Positions 45,336 to 54,122 of a stretch of 64,000 bases of DNA are shown in pieces. Within the stretch, counting starts at the first letter, position 1; every line of letters starts with the position of its first letter. The notes below the pieces were generated by a model that was not told the DNA's origin, ran no database searches, and saw only the letters and a program-made list of their open reading frames with translations. This stretch comes from Planctomycetota bacterium (GTDB lineage Bacteria; Planctomycetota; Phycisphaerae; Phycisphaerales; Phycisphaeraceae). A program made the translations under genes and the position numbers. The stretch is from NCBI GenBank assembly GCA_021413865.1, contig JAIOPN010000007.1, positions 45,883 to 109,882 on the forward strand, read 5' to 3'.

Positions 45336-46685
45336 TTACTTCGCTTCCGGGGTCTTCTCGGGGATGTTCGGGTAGCCGTCGCGAAGCTGCCAGAACCCGC
45401 CCGGCTCATCGATGAGCGGGCGGCCGTTGGCGGCGCCCGGAGCCTTGCGGTCGCGGAGCACGAGGATCAGGTCGGAGAGCGCCGCGGGGCTGGAGAGGAA
45501 GTAGCCGTGGCCGCGCCGATCGGTCCTGGCGCGCACGTCAACAATGTTGAGGATGGGGTGTTTTTCCGCCCCCGACGCCAGTTCGTTGTCCAGGTCGCCC
45601 AGCGCCAGCCGGCCGAGGCGGCGGGCGCTGCCGAAGAGCCACGACGCCATGCCGATCGCCTTGTCATTGGGGGAGATGTAGATAGTCAGCCGCTCCGGGA
45701 CGAAGCCGGTGCGCTCGGCGGAGAAGCGCTCCACGAAAACGTCCAGATCGAGATCGGGGGCGGCGAGCACGACCTGGCCGAGCTTTAGCTCATCCCGGGT
45801 GTTCTTGCCCGCCGCGCGGCACTCGATGTGCAATTCCCTCAATGCGTTGGTGAGAATGTCGGTGCCGCGGCTGTGGGCGACGAGGTTGACCTTCTTCAAC
45901 TCGGGGCAGGAGGCCACGGCGCGGATGAACTGCTTGAGGTGGCTGTTGGTGAACTCGCCGGACTCGCGGTCGTGCGTGTAGCCGCGCAGCAGGCCGGTGC
46001 TGCCGGCCGGCCAGGAGTAGAGGACCGGGACGCCGCGCCTGCCGGTGAAGTGCCATATCTGCGCCGATCGGAATGCCCCGCTGGCGAACGTGTTGTTGTA
46101 CCCGTGTACGAAGAGGGTGACTTCCTTGAGCGGGGTCTTGGCCAACTGCTCGGCCAACAACCGGTGTATCTCCTCGGTGGCCTTGGCTGCGTCTTGAAGG
46201 TAAGAGGGGTTCTCCACCCAGCGATCATCGACCAGCGTCATCGCCGGTAACGCGGGGATCTGCCCACGCTCATCGATGCCCGTCAGCGCGAGCGGCCACT
46301 CGCCGACGCGCTCCCGCGTCCGGCTGGCTTGAACAAGCTGTTCCCACGTTGCGTTCTCCCCCATCGACACGGTGCATAACCCAAACGCGACCGCGCGCGA
46401 CCGCTTGGTGGTGTAACCCAATACGCCCTTGGTCACCTCGGATTGGCGGTCCGTGGCGTAAAGCACCGTCGCCGACCCGCTCTGCAATTCCTGGGGGACG
46501 TCCGCGTAGGGGTTTTCCTTGGAATCAACGTAGAGATTCGGGGCCTGGACGAGTGAGGGACCCGAGCAGCCCGCCAGCACGACGAGCAGACACACGGCTA
46601 TCACCGTGACGATCGGCCGCGGCCACCCGTGCATCCACTCCTTGCCCGACGCCCGAGGTCCGGTGATGATCGTCCGTTCGTTCAT
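45336..46685 (-). CDS. DUF900-type alpha/beta hydrolase lipoprotein
   Basis: 449 residues from the ATG at 46685, which has AAGG about 7 nt upstream; a Met 21 codons earlier is possible. The N-terminal signal ends in a lipobox (VLLVVLAGCSG-like), so the protein is probably anchored to a membrane. The hydrolase domain has FVHGYNNTFASGAFR, the nucleophile elbow NLVAHSRGTDIL and a late His in RRGHGYFLSS, the triad arrangement of DUF900 hydrolases. The substrate is unknown. A gene remnant and another lipoprotein gene lie upstream on the same strand. Confidence 0.85.
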   Translation of the reverse strand: MNERTIITGPRASGKEWMHGWPRPIVTVIAVCLLVVLAGCSGPSLVQAPNLYVDSKENPYADVPQELQSGSATVLYATDRQSEVTKGVLGYTTKRSRAVAFGLCTVSMGENATWEQLVQASRTRERVGEWPLALTGIDERGQIPALPAMTLVDDRWVENPSYLQDAAKATEEIHRLLAEQLAKTPLKEVTLFVHGYNNTFASGAFRSAQIWHFTGRRGVPVLYSWPAGSTGLLRGYTHDRESGEFTNSHLKQFIRAVASCPELKKVNLVAHSRGTDILTNALRELHIECRAAGKNTRDELKLGQVVLAAPDLDLDVFVERFSAERTGFVPERLTIYISPNDKAIGMASWLFGSARRLGRLALGDLDNELASGAEKHPILNIVDVRARTDRRGHGYFLSSPAALSDLILVLRDRKAPGAANGRPLIDEPGGFWQLRDGYPNIPEKTPEAK

Positions 46686-46741
46686 GATCGGGCCTTGTTG
46701 GTGGTGAGCAGCAGTGTCGATGCGCGGCAGTGTTTCGCACA

Positions 46742-46978
46742 TTACCAACTAAGCAGGCTGACGGGAACCTTCAAGCGGCTCTTCGGGTCGTACCGCTGCT
46801 TGATCACGTCCACGTAAATCACGGCCCACTTCCGGATGACGTCCTTGTCCGAGTCGTACCAGTACGTGAGGTTCTGCAGGTCGAGCACCGCGATGTTGGG
46901 CTGGTCCCTGAAATCAACGACCGGGTACTGGTTGGTCGGCTCGTCACGGAAGGCCTTTATAGGCGTCCGGGAGCAATG
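46742..46978 (-). pseudogene. C-terminal remnant of an unknown gene
   Basis: A 78-codon open frame with no usable ATG; it begins right after an in-frame TGA. The C-terminal part reads like genuine coding sequence: PTNQYPVVDFRDQPNIAVLD, then VIRKWAVIYVDVIKQRYDP and LKVPVSLLSW before the stop. No family is recognised. The sequence upstream of the TGA does not continue the frame, so this looks like the tail of a truncated gene between two lipoprotein genes. It could instead be a short gene with a non-canonical start. Confidence 0.45.
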
Positions 46979-47094
46979 TCAGAGCGCCTACACTATGGCC
47001 CCACCAAGCCACGGCCTACGCCGGGATTGGGCGCCCTCCTCCGAAAAACTGAACCGTGAATGCATCCCGCCGGCGACCGGTGCGAACATCCAAC

Positions 47095-47697
47095 TCAGTG
47101 CGATGGCTTGTCCGCATAGATCGCCTCGCGGTTTTTGACGGTGGCCATCACGAGTTCCGTACACTCGGCCGCGGTGCGGGGGGCGATGTTGAACTGATCG
47201 ATCGTGAACCGTCGGGTAAGTTTGCCGTCCTTGTCGAAAAGTTCGACGAGGATCTCGCTCACGGTGTCGGTGCCCGGGACGAAGGAATAGACAGCCCAGA
47301 CGCCGAGCTGGGTCTGCATCGGGTGCGTCCGGAGATGCTCCGTGATGGAGTCGGCGACGATCTGCCACCGTGGTCGGAGCTCCCCGAAATTCGGTTTGTA
47401 GCCTTGGATTTCCTCGGAGGACACGACTACCTCTCCAGAGGTCCGCTGCCTGAGGAAGCCGGCGATGGTCTGGGCCGAGCCACGGTCGTAGGTGCTCGTG
47501 TCACCGCGGCACAACGGTGGGTACACGGTGATGGTTGCATTCTGCCGGACAACGTCATCCATCCGGGGCTCGGATGGCGGCGCCCCGGCGCAGCCCCCGA
47601 GAACGATCGCGGCGAGTACCGCCAGCAGCCCGAGGCCCCGCGTTATGTTGTTCACTGCGGTTCGGTGCATGTCGGTCGAAACGATGGTTGAGCTCAT
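47095..47697 (-). CDS. Hypothetical lipoprotein
   Basis: 200 residues from the ATG at 47697 (MSSTIVSTDMHRTAV); an ATG at 47724 is an alternative and neither has a strong ribosome site. A hydrophobic signal ends in a lipobox (LGLLAVLAAIVLGGCAGAPP), predicting lipid modification and export. The mature part has no known motif; it includes ITVYPPLCRGDTSTYDRGS and WQIVADSITEHLRTHP. Its tail does not continue into the remnant downstream. Function unknown. Confidence 0.7.
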   Translation of the reverse strand: MSSTIVSTDMHRTAVNNITRGLGLLAVLAAIVLGGCAGAPPSEPRMDDVVRQNATITVYPPLCRGDTSTYDRGSAQTIAGFLRQRTSGEVVVSSEEIQGYKPNFGELRPRWQIVADSITEHLRTHPMQTQLGVWAVYSFVPGTDTVSEILVELFDKDGKLTRRFTIDQFNIAPRTAAECTELVMATVKNREAIYADKPSH

Positions 47698-47933
47698 GGT
47701 CTTGTACTCTCGTTGATTTTGCATGCCCCACCGAGGCAGGCGGGGGGGGGGATTCACAAGTGGTCTCAAACCGCATCCCGACTCCGTGCAACATTATTAG
47801 ATTACAAACACGCCCCGACTGACAAACTTCACAGCTGTGATCCTACCCCCGTGCGCGCAGCGAGCCAAACCGGCAATACGTCATAAATGATCCGCGACAT
47901 CGCCGTCGCGAATACCCCCCCCGCCCGTGCTAG

Positions 47934-47962
47934 TTGATCGCCGCCCCCCTCCTCGATAAAGT
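47934..47962 (+). promoter_or_regulatory. Promoter of tRNA-Tyr
   Basis: A -35 box TTGATC (47934-47939), a 17-nt spacer and a -10 box TAAAGT (47957-47962), ending 10 nt before the tRNA 5' end. The spacing and position fit a sigma-70 promoter. Confidence 0.6.
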
Positions 47963-47972
47963 GCCCTCTCTC

Positions 47973-48055
47973 GGGAGTGTACCGAAGCGGCCAAACGGGG
48001 CAGACTGTAAATCTGCTGGCTTATGCCTCCGCTGGTTCGAATCCAGCCGCTCCCA
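47973..48055 (+). tRNA. tRNA-Tyr (GTA)
   Basis: 83 nt with the long variable arm expected for bacterial tRNA-Tyr. The acceptor GGGAGTG pairs with CGCTCCC (one G-T pair), with discriminator A48055. The anticodon stem CAGA/TCTG carries loop CTGTAAA with anticodon GTA. The T arm is GCTGGTTCGAATCCAGC. No CCA is encoded. Confidence 0.96.
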
Positions 48056-48169
48056 TTGACCCGCGGATCACGGCCCAAACGCCCTGATTCGTGGGTTTTT
48101 TCTTGCACGGACCCTCCACGTCCAGGCGTTACACTCCGACCCATTCCGCCCCTTCCAAAGGAACCCGCC

Positions 48170-49444
48170 ATGACCCTGAAAGCCGGCTTCGCGGAAATCG
48201 ACATCACCCCGCCCATCGGCACGGCCAAGATCGGCTGGCTCAAGGTCCTCACCATCGACCGCATCGTCGATCCGCTCTTCGCCCACGCGGGCGTCATCGA
48301 GTCCGACAGGGGCCGCGTCGGCTTCATCGTCCTGGATACGCTGAGCGTCCGCTGGTCCACCGTCCAGGAGATCCGAAAGGGCATCAGCAAGGCCCACGGC
48401 TTCCCAGGCGAGTGCGTCATGGTCGGCGCGACACACAACCACGGCGGCCCCGCCACCTCCAACACCGGCGAGGTGAAGCGCGACGAGAAATACACCGCGG
48501 GCATGGTCGAGAAGTGCGTCAAGGTCTTCGGACAGGCGCTGGCCAACCGCGTGCAGGCGCAGATTGGCATCGGCAGCGGCTTCGAGTTCAACGTCGCCGC
48601 CAACCGCCGCGTCGTCCTGCGCGAGGGCATCACGCGGACGCACGGCCACTTCCCCACCGACCCGCGCTCCCTCCACGTCGAGGGCCCGATCGACCCCGAG
48701 GTGGCCGTCATCGCCGCGCGCTCAACCGACGGCAAACCCCTGGGCGCGATCATCAACTTCGCCTGCCACCCCACCCACCTGGGCGGTACGGGCGACTGCA
48801 CCGCAGGATGGCCAGGCGCGCTGGCGTCGGAAATGAAAAAGCTCGGCTGGCCTGTGACCCTCTTCCTCCAAGGCGCCGCCGGCGAGATCCACCACAGCAA
48901 CCCCGTGACCGGCGTGGACGTCTCGATGGAGACCGCCGGCCGGGTCATCGCCGAGGACGCCGTCCGCATCATCAAGGAGATGAAGTTCCGCGACGCCCTG
49001 GCCACGATCGGGGCGAGGGCGCGCACCATCCAACTCCCCCACCGCAAGGCGAGCGACGAGGAGATCAAGGGCACGCTGCGCGGCGCGCAGCGGTTCGTCG
49101 ATCCGACGATCTACGACCGGGGCATGCCCGCGCTGCTCGAGCGCATCCGCTCGCGCCCCATGCAGCCGGCCGAGGTGCAGGCGGTCTTCCTCGACGACCA
49201 CGCGATCGTCTCCATCCCCGCCGAGTATTTCTGCATGCTCGGCCTGCGGATCAAGGAGGAGTCCTACCCCAAGCGCACATTCGTGGCCGCCTACGCCAAC
49301 GGCATGGTCGGCTACGTCCCCAGCCGCGAGGCGTTCAAACGCGGTGGGTACGAGACCACCTTCGCCATGTCCAGCCGACTCGCACCCGAGGCGGGCGACA
49401 TGCTCGCGGACTGCGCGATCGAGATGGTCCGCGCGGGGCTGTGA
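48170..49444 (+). CDS. Neutral/alkaline ceramidase-like protein
   Basis: 424 residues from the ATG at 48170, with AAGGA 7 nt upstream. The head LKAGFAEIDITPPIG and the block VMVGATHNHGGPATSNTG (about 84-101, with the zinc-binding His-x-His) are typical of the neutral/alkaline non-lysosomal ceramidase domain. NFACHPTHLGG near 196-206 provides a further His. Real ceramidases are longer and secreted; this short form has no signal peptide, so the substrate in the cytosol is probably another amide. Planctomycetes have many such paralogues. It follows tRNA-Tyr and ends just before a family B palindrome. Confidence 0.82.
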   Translation: MTLKAGFAEIDITPPIGTAKIGWLKVLTIDRIVDPLFAHAGVIESDRGRVGFIVLDTLSVRWSTVQEIRKGISKAHGFPGECVMVGATHNHGGPATSNTGEVKRDEKYTAGMVEKCVKVFGQALANRVQAQIGIGSGFEFNVAANRRVVLREGITRTHGHFPTDPRSLHVEGPIDPEVAVIAARSTDGKPLGAIINFACHPTHLGGTGDCTAGWPGALASEMKKLGWPVTLFLQGAAGEIHHSNPVTGVDVSMETAGRVIAEDAVRIIKEMKFRDALATIGARARTIQLPHRKASDEEIKGTLRGAQRFVDPTIYDRGMPALLERIRSRPMQPAEVQAVFLDDHAIVSIPAEYFCMLGLRIKEESYPKRTFVAAYANGMVGYVPSREAFKRGGYETTFAMSSRLAPEAGDMLADCAIEMVRAGL

Positions 49445-49451
49445 GGAACTC

Positions 49452-49544
49452 TCCGGTGGGGCGGGCGTCCCGCCTGCCGCCGGCCTTCCGAGGCCGGATT
49501 GAGTTCATCAAAAAAGAGGCAGGCGGGACGCCTGCCCCACCGGA
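49452..49544. repeat. Palindromic element, family B (second full copy)
   Basis: 27-nt arms (49452-49478 and 49518-49544) with one mismatch around the inner hairpin GCCGGCCTTCCGAGGCCGG and an A-rich spacer. It has the same organisation as the copy at 20403. Confidence 0.9.
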
Positions 49545-49565
49545 CCAGACACTTACAATGCCCGC

Positions 49566-50117
49566 ATGACACCGCAGGACCAGGCCCGTTTCCCCGCCGT
49601 CAACCTCACGCTCCGCAGCGGCGAACGCATCATGATCCGCCCGCTGCGCACCAGCGATGCGGCGGCGATGGGGGATTTCTACGAATCCGTCCCGCGAGAG
49701 GACTTCCGCTTCTACTGCCCGCACGAGCTGACCCGCGACACCGCGGCGCGGACGGCCGCCGGCGCGGACAGCCCGGTCGGAGTCGTGATAGTGATGGCGA
49801 CGACGCCGGGCCAGATCGCCGGTTACGCGTGGTACCGCTGGGAGAAGCCGGAATCGCCCACGAGCATGTTCGGCATCTGCGTGCGGCGCGGCTGGCAGGA
49901 TTGCGGCGCCGGCCGGGCTCTAATCGAACGGATCAAAGAAGTATCACGAGCGATCGGCCCGCCGTTGATGACGCTGACGGTGCAACAGGCCAACCCGCGC
50001 GCCGTGGCGCTCTATCAGAAGATGGGTTTCAGCATCGTGCGGTCCCAGGTCCGCCCCGTGCAGTTGGGCTTCCCGCCCGAACCGGAGTACGCGATGGAGA
50101 TGCGGACAAGGGTGTGA
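49566..50117 (+). CDS. GNAT-family N-acetyltransferase
   Basis: 183 residues. The acetyl-CoA-binding motif is GICVRRGWQDCGAGRALIER (about 98-117) and the C-terminal NPRAVALYQKMGFSIVR is the usual end of the fold. It would transfer an acetyl group to an amine on a small molecule or protein; the acceptor is not known. No good ribosome site precedes the ATG at 49566, and a later Met (about residue 23) is possible. It converges with the Gfo/Idh gene one base away. Confidence 0.87.
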   Translation: MTPQDQARFPAVNLTLRSGERIMIRPLRTSDAAAMGDFYESVPREDFRFYCPHELTRDTAARTAAGADSPVGVVIVMATTPGQIAGYAWYRWEKPESPTSMFGICVRRGWQDCGAGRALIERIKEVSRAIGPPLMTLTVQQANPRAVALYQKMGFSIVRSQVRPVQLGFPPEPEYAMEMRTRV

Positions 50118-50118
50118 G

Positions 50119-51339
50119 CTACCCGCGATGGGCCGTGTAGTCGTACGCACGCTCCGCGCGACCGGTCTTTTCGGATTTTTCGCTCAGCCACGTGACGCTG
50201 CTCCAAGCGACGGCGTCATAAACATCGATCGGCGAAGGGGCGCGGCCGTCGATGGCGTCGATGAAATCCTCCAGTTCAAAGAAGTCGCCCCCGCCGTGGC
50301 CCGCCTTCAACGCGGTGGCCATGTGCTTCTTCCAGCGCGGGTGCTCGAAATCGGCGGCGTACTTCGAGAGCTTCTCCCAAGCGCTGGGGTAGCTCACGTT
50401 GCCGCGCTTGCGCCGCCCACGCGCCTCGCCGCCAGGGCTCCGGCCGTCGATCCAGACCAGTGGTTCGTCGCGCACATCCACCTGCGTGCGGAACACAGCG
50501 CTCGTACCCTGCAACTCGTGCACCGCCGCGTGGTGCGGGCGGACGGAATTCGCGTCGAAGCGGAGGTAGATCACACGGCCCAGCTTGGTGCGGACGATCA
50601 CGGAATTGGAGTCGCCCAGGCTCCAGTAGCCCGGCTTCGCCCCCGGGTGCTTCGGGCCGAACCGGTCGCGCGTGTAGGCGGCGATGGCCAGCGGCGGCGC
50701 GCTGGCGGAATAGACCGTGGCGATGCGGTCCTCCTTGTTGATCCCCATCCACTGCGCCACCGGGCCGAGCGAGTGCGTCGGGTAGCAGTTGCACGACGGC
50801 ATGTCGCGCCGCGCGTCGCCCCGCCACGTCATGGTGCCGTCGGGCAGATAGACCAGCGAGCGGCAGTCGTGCAGGTACATCCCCTCGGCGTACGTCAGGT
50901 CGCCGAACACCCCTTTGCGGACCATGTTGAGCACCATCATGTGCGGCCGCATGTAGGTGTAGTTCTCCGCCATCATGTAGGTAACGCCCGTGTCGCGCAC
51001 GGCGCGGACGAGCGACATCGCCTCGGCGTGCGTGACGCAGGCCGTCACCTCGCTGAGCACATGCTTGCCGGCGCGCATCGCGGCGACGGACTGTTTGGCG
51101 TGAAGCGACATGGGCGTGGCGATGATGACGGCGTCGCACGCGTCGGCGGCGAGCATCTGGCTGAAATCCTTGAACGCCGCGATGCCCGGGTGCGCCTGTT
51201 TCCACTGCCCGATGACCTCGTCGCTCAGGTCGCAGATCGCGGTAAGCCGGACACGCTTGCGCAGGTGCTCGAGCGCGACGGTGAAACTCCCGCCCCGCCG
51301 ACCGCCGACCACGCCCAGACGCAGAGGTTGCCTCGCCAT
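50119..51339 (-). CDS. Gfo/Idh/MocA oxidoreductase, GH109-like
   Basis: 406 residues from the ATG at 51339, with AAGGA 8 nt upstream. The Rossmann motif is LGVVGGRRGG (about 7-16). Where classic dehydrogenases have EKP, this one reads GKHVLSEVTACVTHAEA, followed by YMMAENYTYMRPHMMVLNMV and GDLTYAEGMYLHDC. That arrangement resembles GH109 NAD-dependent glycosidases, so it may hydrolyse or rearrange an N-acetylated or other sugar and not simply oxidise it. The comparison is from memory of the motifs. There is no signal peptide. A family A palindrome lies just upstream. Confidence 0.85.
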   Translation of the reverse strand: MARQPLRLGVVGGRRGGSFTVALEHLRKRVRLTAICDLSDEVIGQWKQAHPGIAAFKDFSQMLAADACDAVIIATPMSLHAKQSVAAMRAGKHVLSEVTACVTHAEAMSLVRAVRDTGVTYMMAENYTYMRPHMMVLNMVRKGVFGDLTYAEGMYLHDCRSLVYLPDGTMTWRGDARRDMPSCNCYPTHSLGPVAQWMGINKEDRIATVYSASAPPLAIAAYTRDRFGPKHPGAKPGYWSLGDSNSVIVRTKLGRVIYLRFDANSVRPHHAAVHELQGTSAVFRTQVDVRDEPLVWIDGRSPGGEARGRRKRGNVSYPSAWEKLSKYAADFEHPRWKKHMATALKAGHGGGDFFELEDFIDAIDGRAPSPIDVYDAVAWSSVTWLSEKSEKTGRAERAYDYTAHRG

Positions 51340-51414
51340 GGATCAATTCCTTCCGGGGAGATCGCGTGAGATACGCAAGCCACCACGATATCGCAAAGAG
51401 TGAGCCGGCAAGAG

Positions 51415-51495
51415 GACGAGCCGCGACCGTTAGGGAGCGGTTCTGAATTTGGTTGCGCCAATACCGGAACCGCTCCCTAACGGTCGCGGCTCGTC
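51415..51495. repeat. Palindromic element, family A (copy 2)
   Basis: Perfect 29-nt arms (51415-51443 and 51467-51495) around a 23-nt spacer. The core GACGAGCCGCGACCGTTAGG is the same as in the copy at 8268. It lies between the Gfo/Idh gene and the PAQR gene. Confidence 0.93.
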
Positions 51496-51504
51496 AGACA
51501 GCCT

Positions 51505-52245
51505 CTACACCGACGGCGACGTGCAATAGAAAAATATCCCCAGGAAATGGCACGCGCTGCCGGCCAGGACCAGGACGTGCCACGCGGCGTGGAAGTAGCG
51601 GATGTGGTGGTCGTAGCGAAAGAACACCGTCCCCGCCGAGTAGCAGAGCCCGCCGGCGAAGAGCCAGACGACCAGCCCGCCGGGGAGCGTCATGAGCAGC
51701 GGCCAGCCGACGAGCACGGGCAGCCAGCCCAGCAGCATGTAGAGCGCCGTCGAGACGCCCCCGAGACGGACGTTGTGCGCGAAGACCGCCTTGGCGGTGA
51801 AGCCCGCCACCGCGCCGGCCCAGACCAGGGCGTGCATCGCCCACCACGGCCCGCTGCGCAGCCACGTCAGCGCCACCGGCGTGTACGAGCCGGCGATGAA
51901 CAGGAAGATGACCGCCTGGTCCGCGATGCGCAGGACCTCCCGCGATTGCGGCCGACGGACCGCGTGCGAGAGCATGGAGGCGGCGTACACGGCCACAAGC
52001 GTGACGGCGTAAACGGCGCAGCCCCACACCTGCCACGCGCTGCCGTGCCGCGCGGCGGCCCAGATCACCAGCGCCGCGCCGGCGACACCGCAGGCCAGCC
52101 CGAGCGCGTGCGTCACGGTGTTCACATTTTCTTCATCGTGGTCCGGCGACCGGCGGAGCGTGCGCCGGGTGCGCTCCACCGCGATACCGGTACGCCGCAG
52201 GTATCGGCGACGCACCAGCGAATCGAGGACATACTTCGCGGGCAT
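51505..52245 (-). CDS. Hemolysin III/PAQR-family membrane protein
   Basis: 246 residues from the ATG at 52245 (MPAKYVLDS); a Met 8 codons upstream is an alternative. Seven hydrophobic segments are visible. The family residues are present: EENVNTVTHALGLACG near the first segment, SMLSHAVRR in the second, DQAVIFLFIAGSYTP in the third and FHAAWHVLVLAGSACHFLG in the last, with the conserved His and Asp that bind zinc. Bacterial members (YqfA/TrhA) adjust membrane lipid composition; the name hemolysin III is historical. Confidence 0.9.
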   Translation of the reverse strand: MPAKYVLDSLVRRRYLRRTGIAVERTRRTLRRSPDHDEENVNTVTHALGLACGVAGAALVIWAAARHGSAWQVWGCAVYAVTLVAVYAASMLSHAVRRPQSREVLRIADQAVIFLFIAGSYTPVALTWLRSGPWWAMHALVWAGAVAGFTAKAVFAHNVRLGGVSTALYMLLGWLPVLVGWPLLMTLPGGLVVWLFAGGLCYSAGTVFFRYDHHIRYFHAAWHVLVLAGSACHFLGIFFYCTSPSV

Positions 52246-52367
52246 GGAGTGATTGTATCCACCGTACACTGGGCAGACGCCGCATAAAGTTGATGTGCGG
52301 GCGACCCAAGGCCGGTTACAATAGCGGTGTCTCGTCCCGCAGCGGTTGTGGTTGCTTGTAAAGCCGT

Positions 52368-52838
52368 GTGTCCGGTCCGGTTCAAGCTGAGCGATCAGGG
52401 GTGAAAGCTCAGGTTGGCGTGGCTGAATTGTGCGTCGATTGCGGCCGGAATATCCGGCGATCCGAAACCGCCTGCATCCACGGCGAGGTGGTTGTATGTC
52501 TGCACTGCGACCTCAAGCGGCGGCTGGGCTGCCCCGACCTCAACTTCTGCACACGGTGCCACGCGCTGATCAACAAGAACCAGCAGCCATGGCTCATCGA
52601 CGGCCTGGTCGCCTGCGAGGCCTGCGCTTGCCGCGCCGGCGCGGCCGCGTCGCCGAAGTCCTCGCCTCCTGAATCACCCACGACAACCGCACCCGCCGTG
52701 CAAACGCAAGCCGAACCCACCGAAGAAGAAACGCAGGACGCATGGCGGACGGCGCTGATGCTCAGCGCCGCGTGGTTGAATAAAACAGAAGAGATGCAGC
52801 CCGCCGACACAGCCCCGCAACAGGGCACGGGTGCCTGA
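52368..52838 (+). CDS. Cys-rich zinc-ribbon-like hypothetical protein
   Basis: 156 residues from a GTG at 52368; another GTG at 52401 is possible and no strong ribosome site decides. The N-terminal half holds four cysteine pairs: LCVDCG, CLHC, CTRC and CEAC (about 22-89), so it probably binds two zinc ions as zinc ribbons or a LIM-like module. The second half is Thr/Pro/Glu-rich and ends in a short helix (WRTALMLSAAWLN). No known family. It may be a regulator or protein-interaction factor. Confidence 0.65.
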   Translation: MSGPVQAERSGVKAQVGVAELCVDCGRNIRRSETACIHGEVVVCLHCDLKRRLGCPDLNFCTRCHALINKNQQPWLIDGLVACEACACRAGAAASPKSSPPESPTTTAPAVQTQAEPTEEETQDAWRTALMLSAAWLNKTEEMQPADTAPQQGTGA

Positions 52839-53207
52839 CCCACCCGCATCAGACCGTACCGAAACCAGCCATTATTCGACAGATGATGATCCGGATAACG
52901 GCCCGTTTCCCGCACGAAACAGGATATTTTGGATTAATTGCTGGCCCCGCGCCGGCCAGACGATAGTATTCAGGTAAGCACATCTGGAGGATCGCCGAAT
53001 GGCCGATGGTCCACCTCCGTTTGAGTCGTCGCACCGCTGAATAGACGACCCGGTCGAAAGCCCCGCTAAAAATCGTCACCTGACCAAAACTGGCCCTCAC
53101 CGGGTCGTGCGGCAAAGCCGCCAACAATACGGTCACGGAGACGGAACCTCTCGAAGGGGCCCAGCACGGACGTCACCGCGACTGCGACAATGAAGTTTTA
53201 CTTCACC
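52839..53207 (+). ncRNA. Candidate plus-strand small RNA upstream of an orphan terminator
   Basis: 369 nt with no gene of its own but ending in a strong plus-strand terminator at 53208. A weak promoter (TTGCTG at 52938, GATAGT at 52962) would give a transcript of about 265 nt. Within it, GGAGG at 52986-52990 precedes a 13-codon ORF (52999-53040, MADGPPPFESSHR). I could not match the region to RNase P RNA, tmRNA, 6S RNA or SRP RNA. Read-through from the Cys-rich gene is the main alternative explanation for the terminator. Confidence 0.35.
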
Positions 53208-53238
53208 GCCCCGGCTTCACCGCCGGGGCACTTTTTTT
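53208..53238 (+). terminator. Orphan rho-independent terminator on the plus strand
   Basis: An 8-bp perfect GC stem (53208-53215 with 53222-53229), a 6-nt loop, then T53232-T53238. A second hairpin TGAAGT/ACTTCA lies just before it (53191-53205). On the minus strand no U run follows, so it does not serve nnrD. No plus-strand gene ends within 370 nt. Confidence 0.8.
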
Positions 53239-54113
53239 GCGCCGCGGTGACGCCGCAGCGCATCAGGCAGGAGTGACGCCAGGTCACGCGCCACAAGCCC
53301 GGCGCGCCCGTGCTCCGCCGCCCACAGATCGGCCGCCAGCCCGTGCAGGTGGGCACCGAGCTGCGCCGCATCAAACGGCGAAAGCCCCTGGGCCATGAGG
53401 GAGGCGATGACGCCGGTGAGGACATCGCCCGAGCCCGCCGTGGCGAGCGCGGGGTTGCCGGTGGAATTGACCGCGATACGCCGGCCATCGGTGATGACGG
53501 TGCGGCGCCCCTTGAGAACGACCACGCAGCCGTGTGATTTCGCGAGCGCCGCGGCGGCGGAGGCACGCTGCGGTGCGCCGGCCGGATCGGGCTTGATGTT
53601 CATGGCCTTTGCGAGACGCGCGAACTCGCCCGGGTGCGGCGTGAGCACCACCTTGGCTGAATCCTCCCCCCGCAAACCCGCTACCGTTTCGCCCGACGCG
53701 GCCAGCAGGTTCAGCCCATCGGCGTCGAGCACCGCACGCCTCCCCCCATGCAGCGCGGCCATTACCAGCGTCGCCGCACGATTTGATTTACCCATCCCGG
53801 GGCCGACCGCCAAGACCGCGCGGCCGGCCGGGTCCGCCCGGTCCATCGCCCGCTTTAGCGAACCGGTGGTCACGTCGATCCCCGTCGCGCCCGGCTCGAT
53901 CGTGAGAACGAACGGCAGGATCGCGCGCCCCGCCGCGACCTTCGCCAGCCCCACTCCGCTGCGCAGCGCCGCCGCCGCGCAGAGCGCCGGCGCGCCGATC
54001 ATTGTCCCGCACCCGCCGACGACGATGACCGTGCCGAACGTGCCCTTGTGCGCCGCGTCGGGCCGATCGGGCGCGGCGGGAAGGCGGCGGGCTTTCGTAA
54101 GGCGTGGGGCCAT
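53217..54113 (-). CDS. nnrD: ADP/ATP-dependent NAD(P)H-hydrate dehydratase
   Basis: Repairs hydrated NAD(P)H (NADHX/NADPHX) using a nucleotide. The 298-residue product is the dehydratase (ribokinase-like) part only, without the N-terminal epimerase found in fused Nnr proteins. The motifs GTVIVVGGCGTMIGAP, AVLAVGPGMGKS, VVLTPHPGEFARL (about 170-182) and NPALATAGSGDVLTGVIASL (about 232-251) are characteristic. The start lies 9 nt after the larB stop, so the two are probably co-transcribed. The separate epimerase gene is not in the window. Confidence 0.95.
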   Translation of the reverse strand: MAPRLTKARRLPAAPDRPDAAHKGTFGTVIVVGGCGTMIGAPALCAAAALRSGVGLAKVAAGRAILPFVLTIEPGATGIDVTTGSLKRAMDRADPAGRAVLAVGPGMGKSNRAATLVMAALHGGRRAVLDADGLNLLAASGETVAGLRGEDSAKVVLTPHPGEFARLAKAMNIKPDPAGAPQRASAAAALAKSHGCVVVLKGRRTVITDGRRIAVNSTGNPALATAGSGDVLTGVIASLMAQGLSPFDAAQLGAHLHGLAADLWAAEHGRAGLVARDLASLLPDALRRHRGAKKVPRR

Positions 54114-54122
54114 GTCTGTTTT

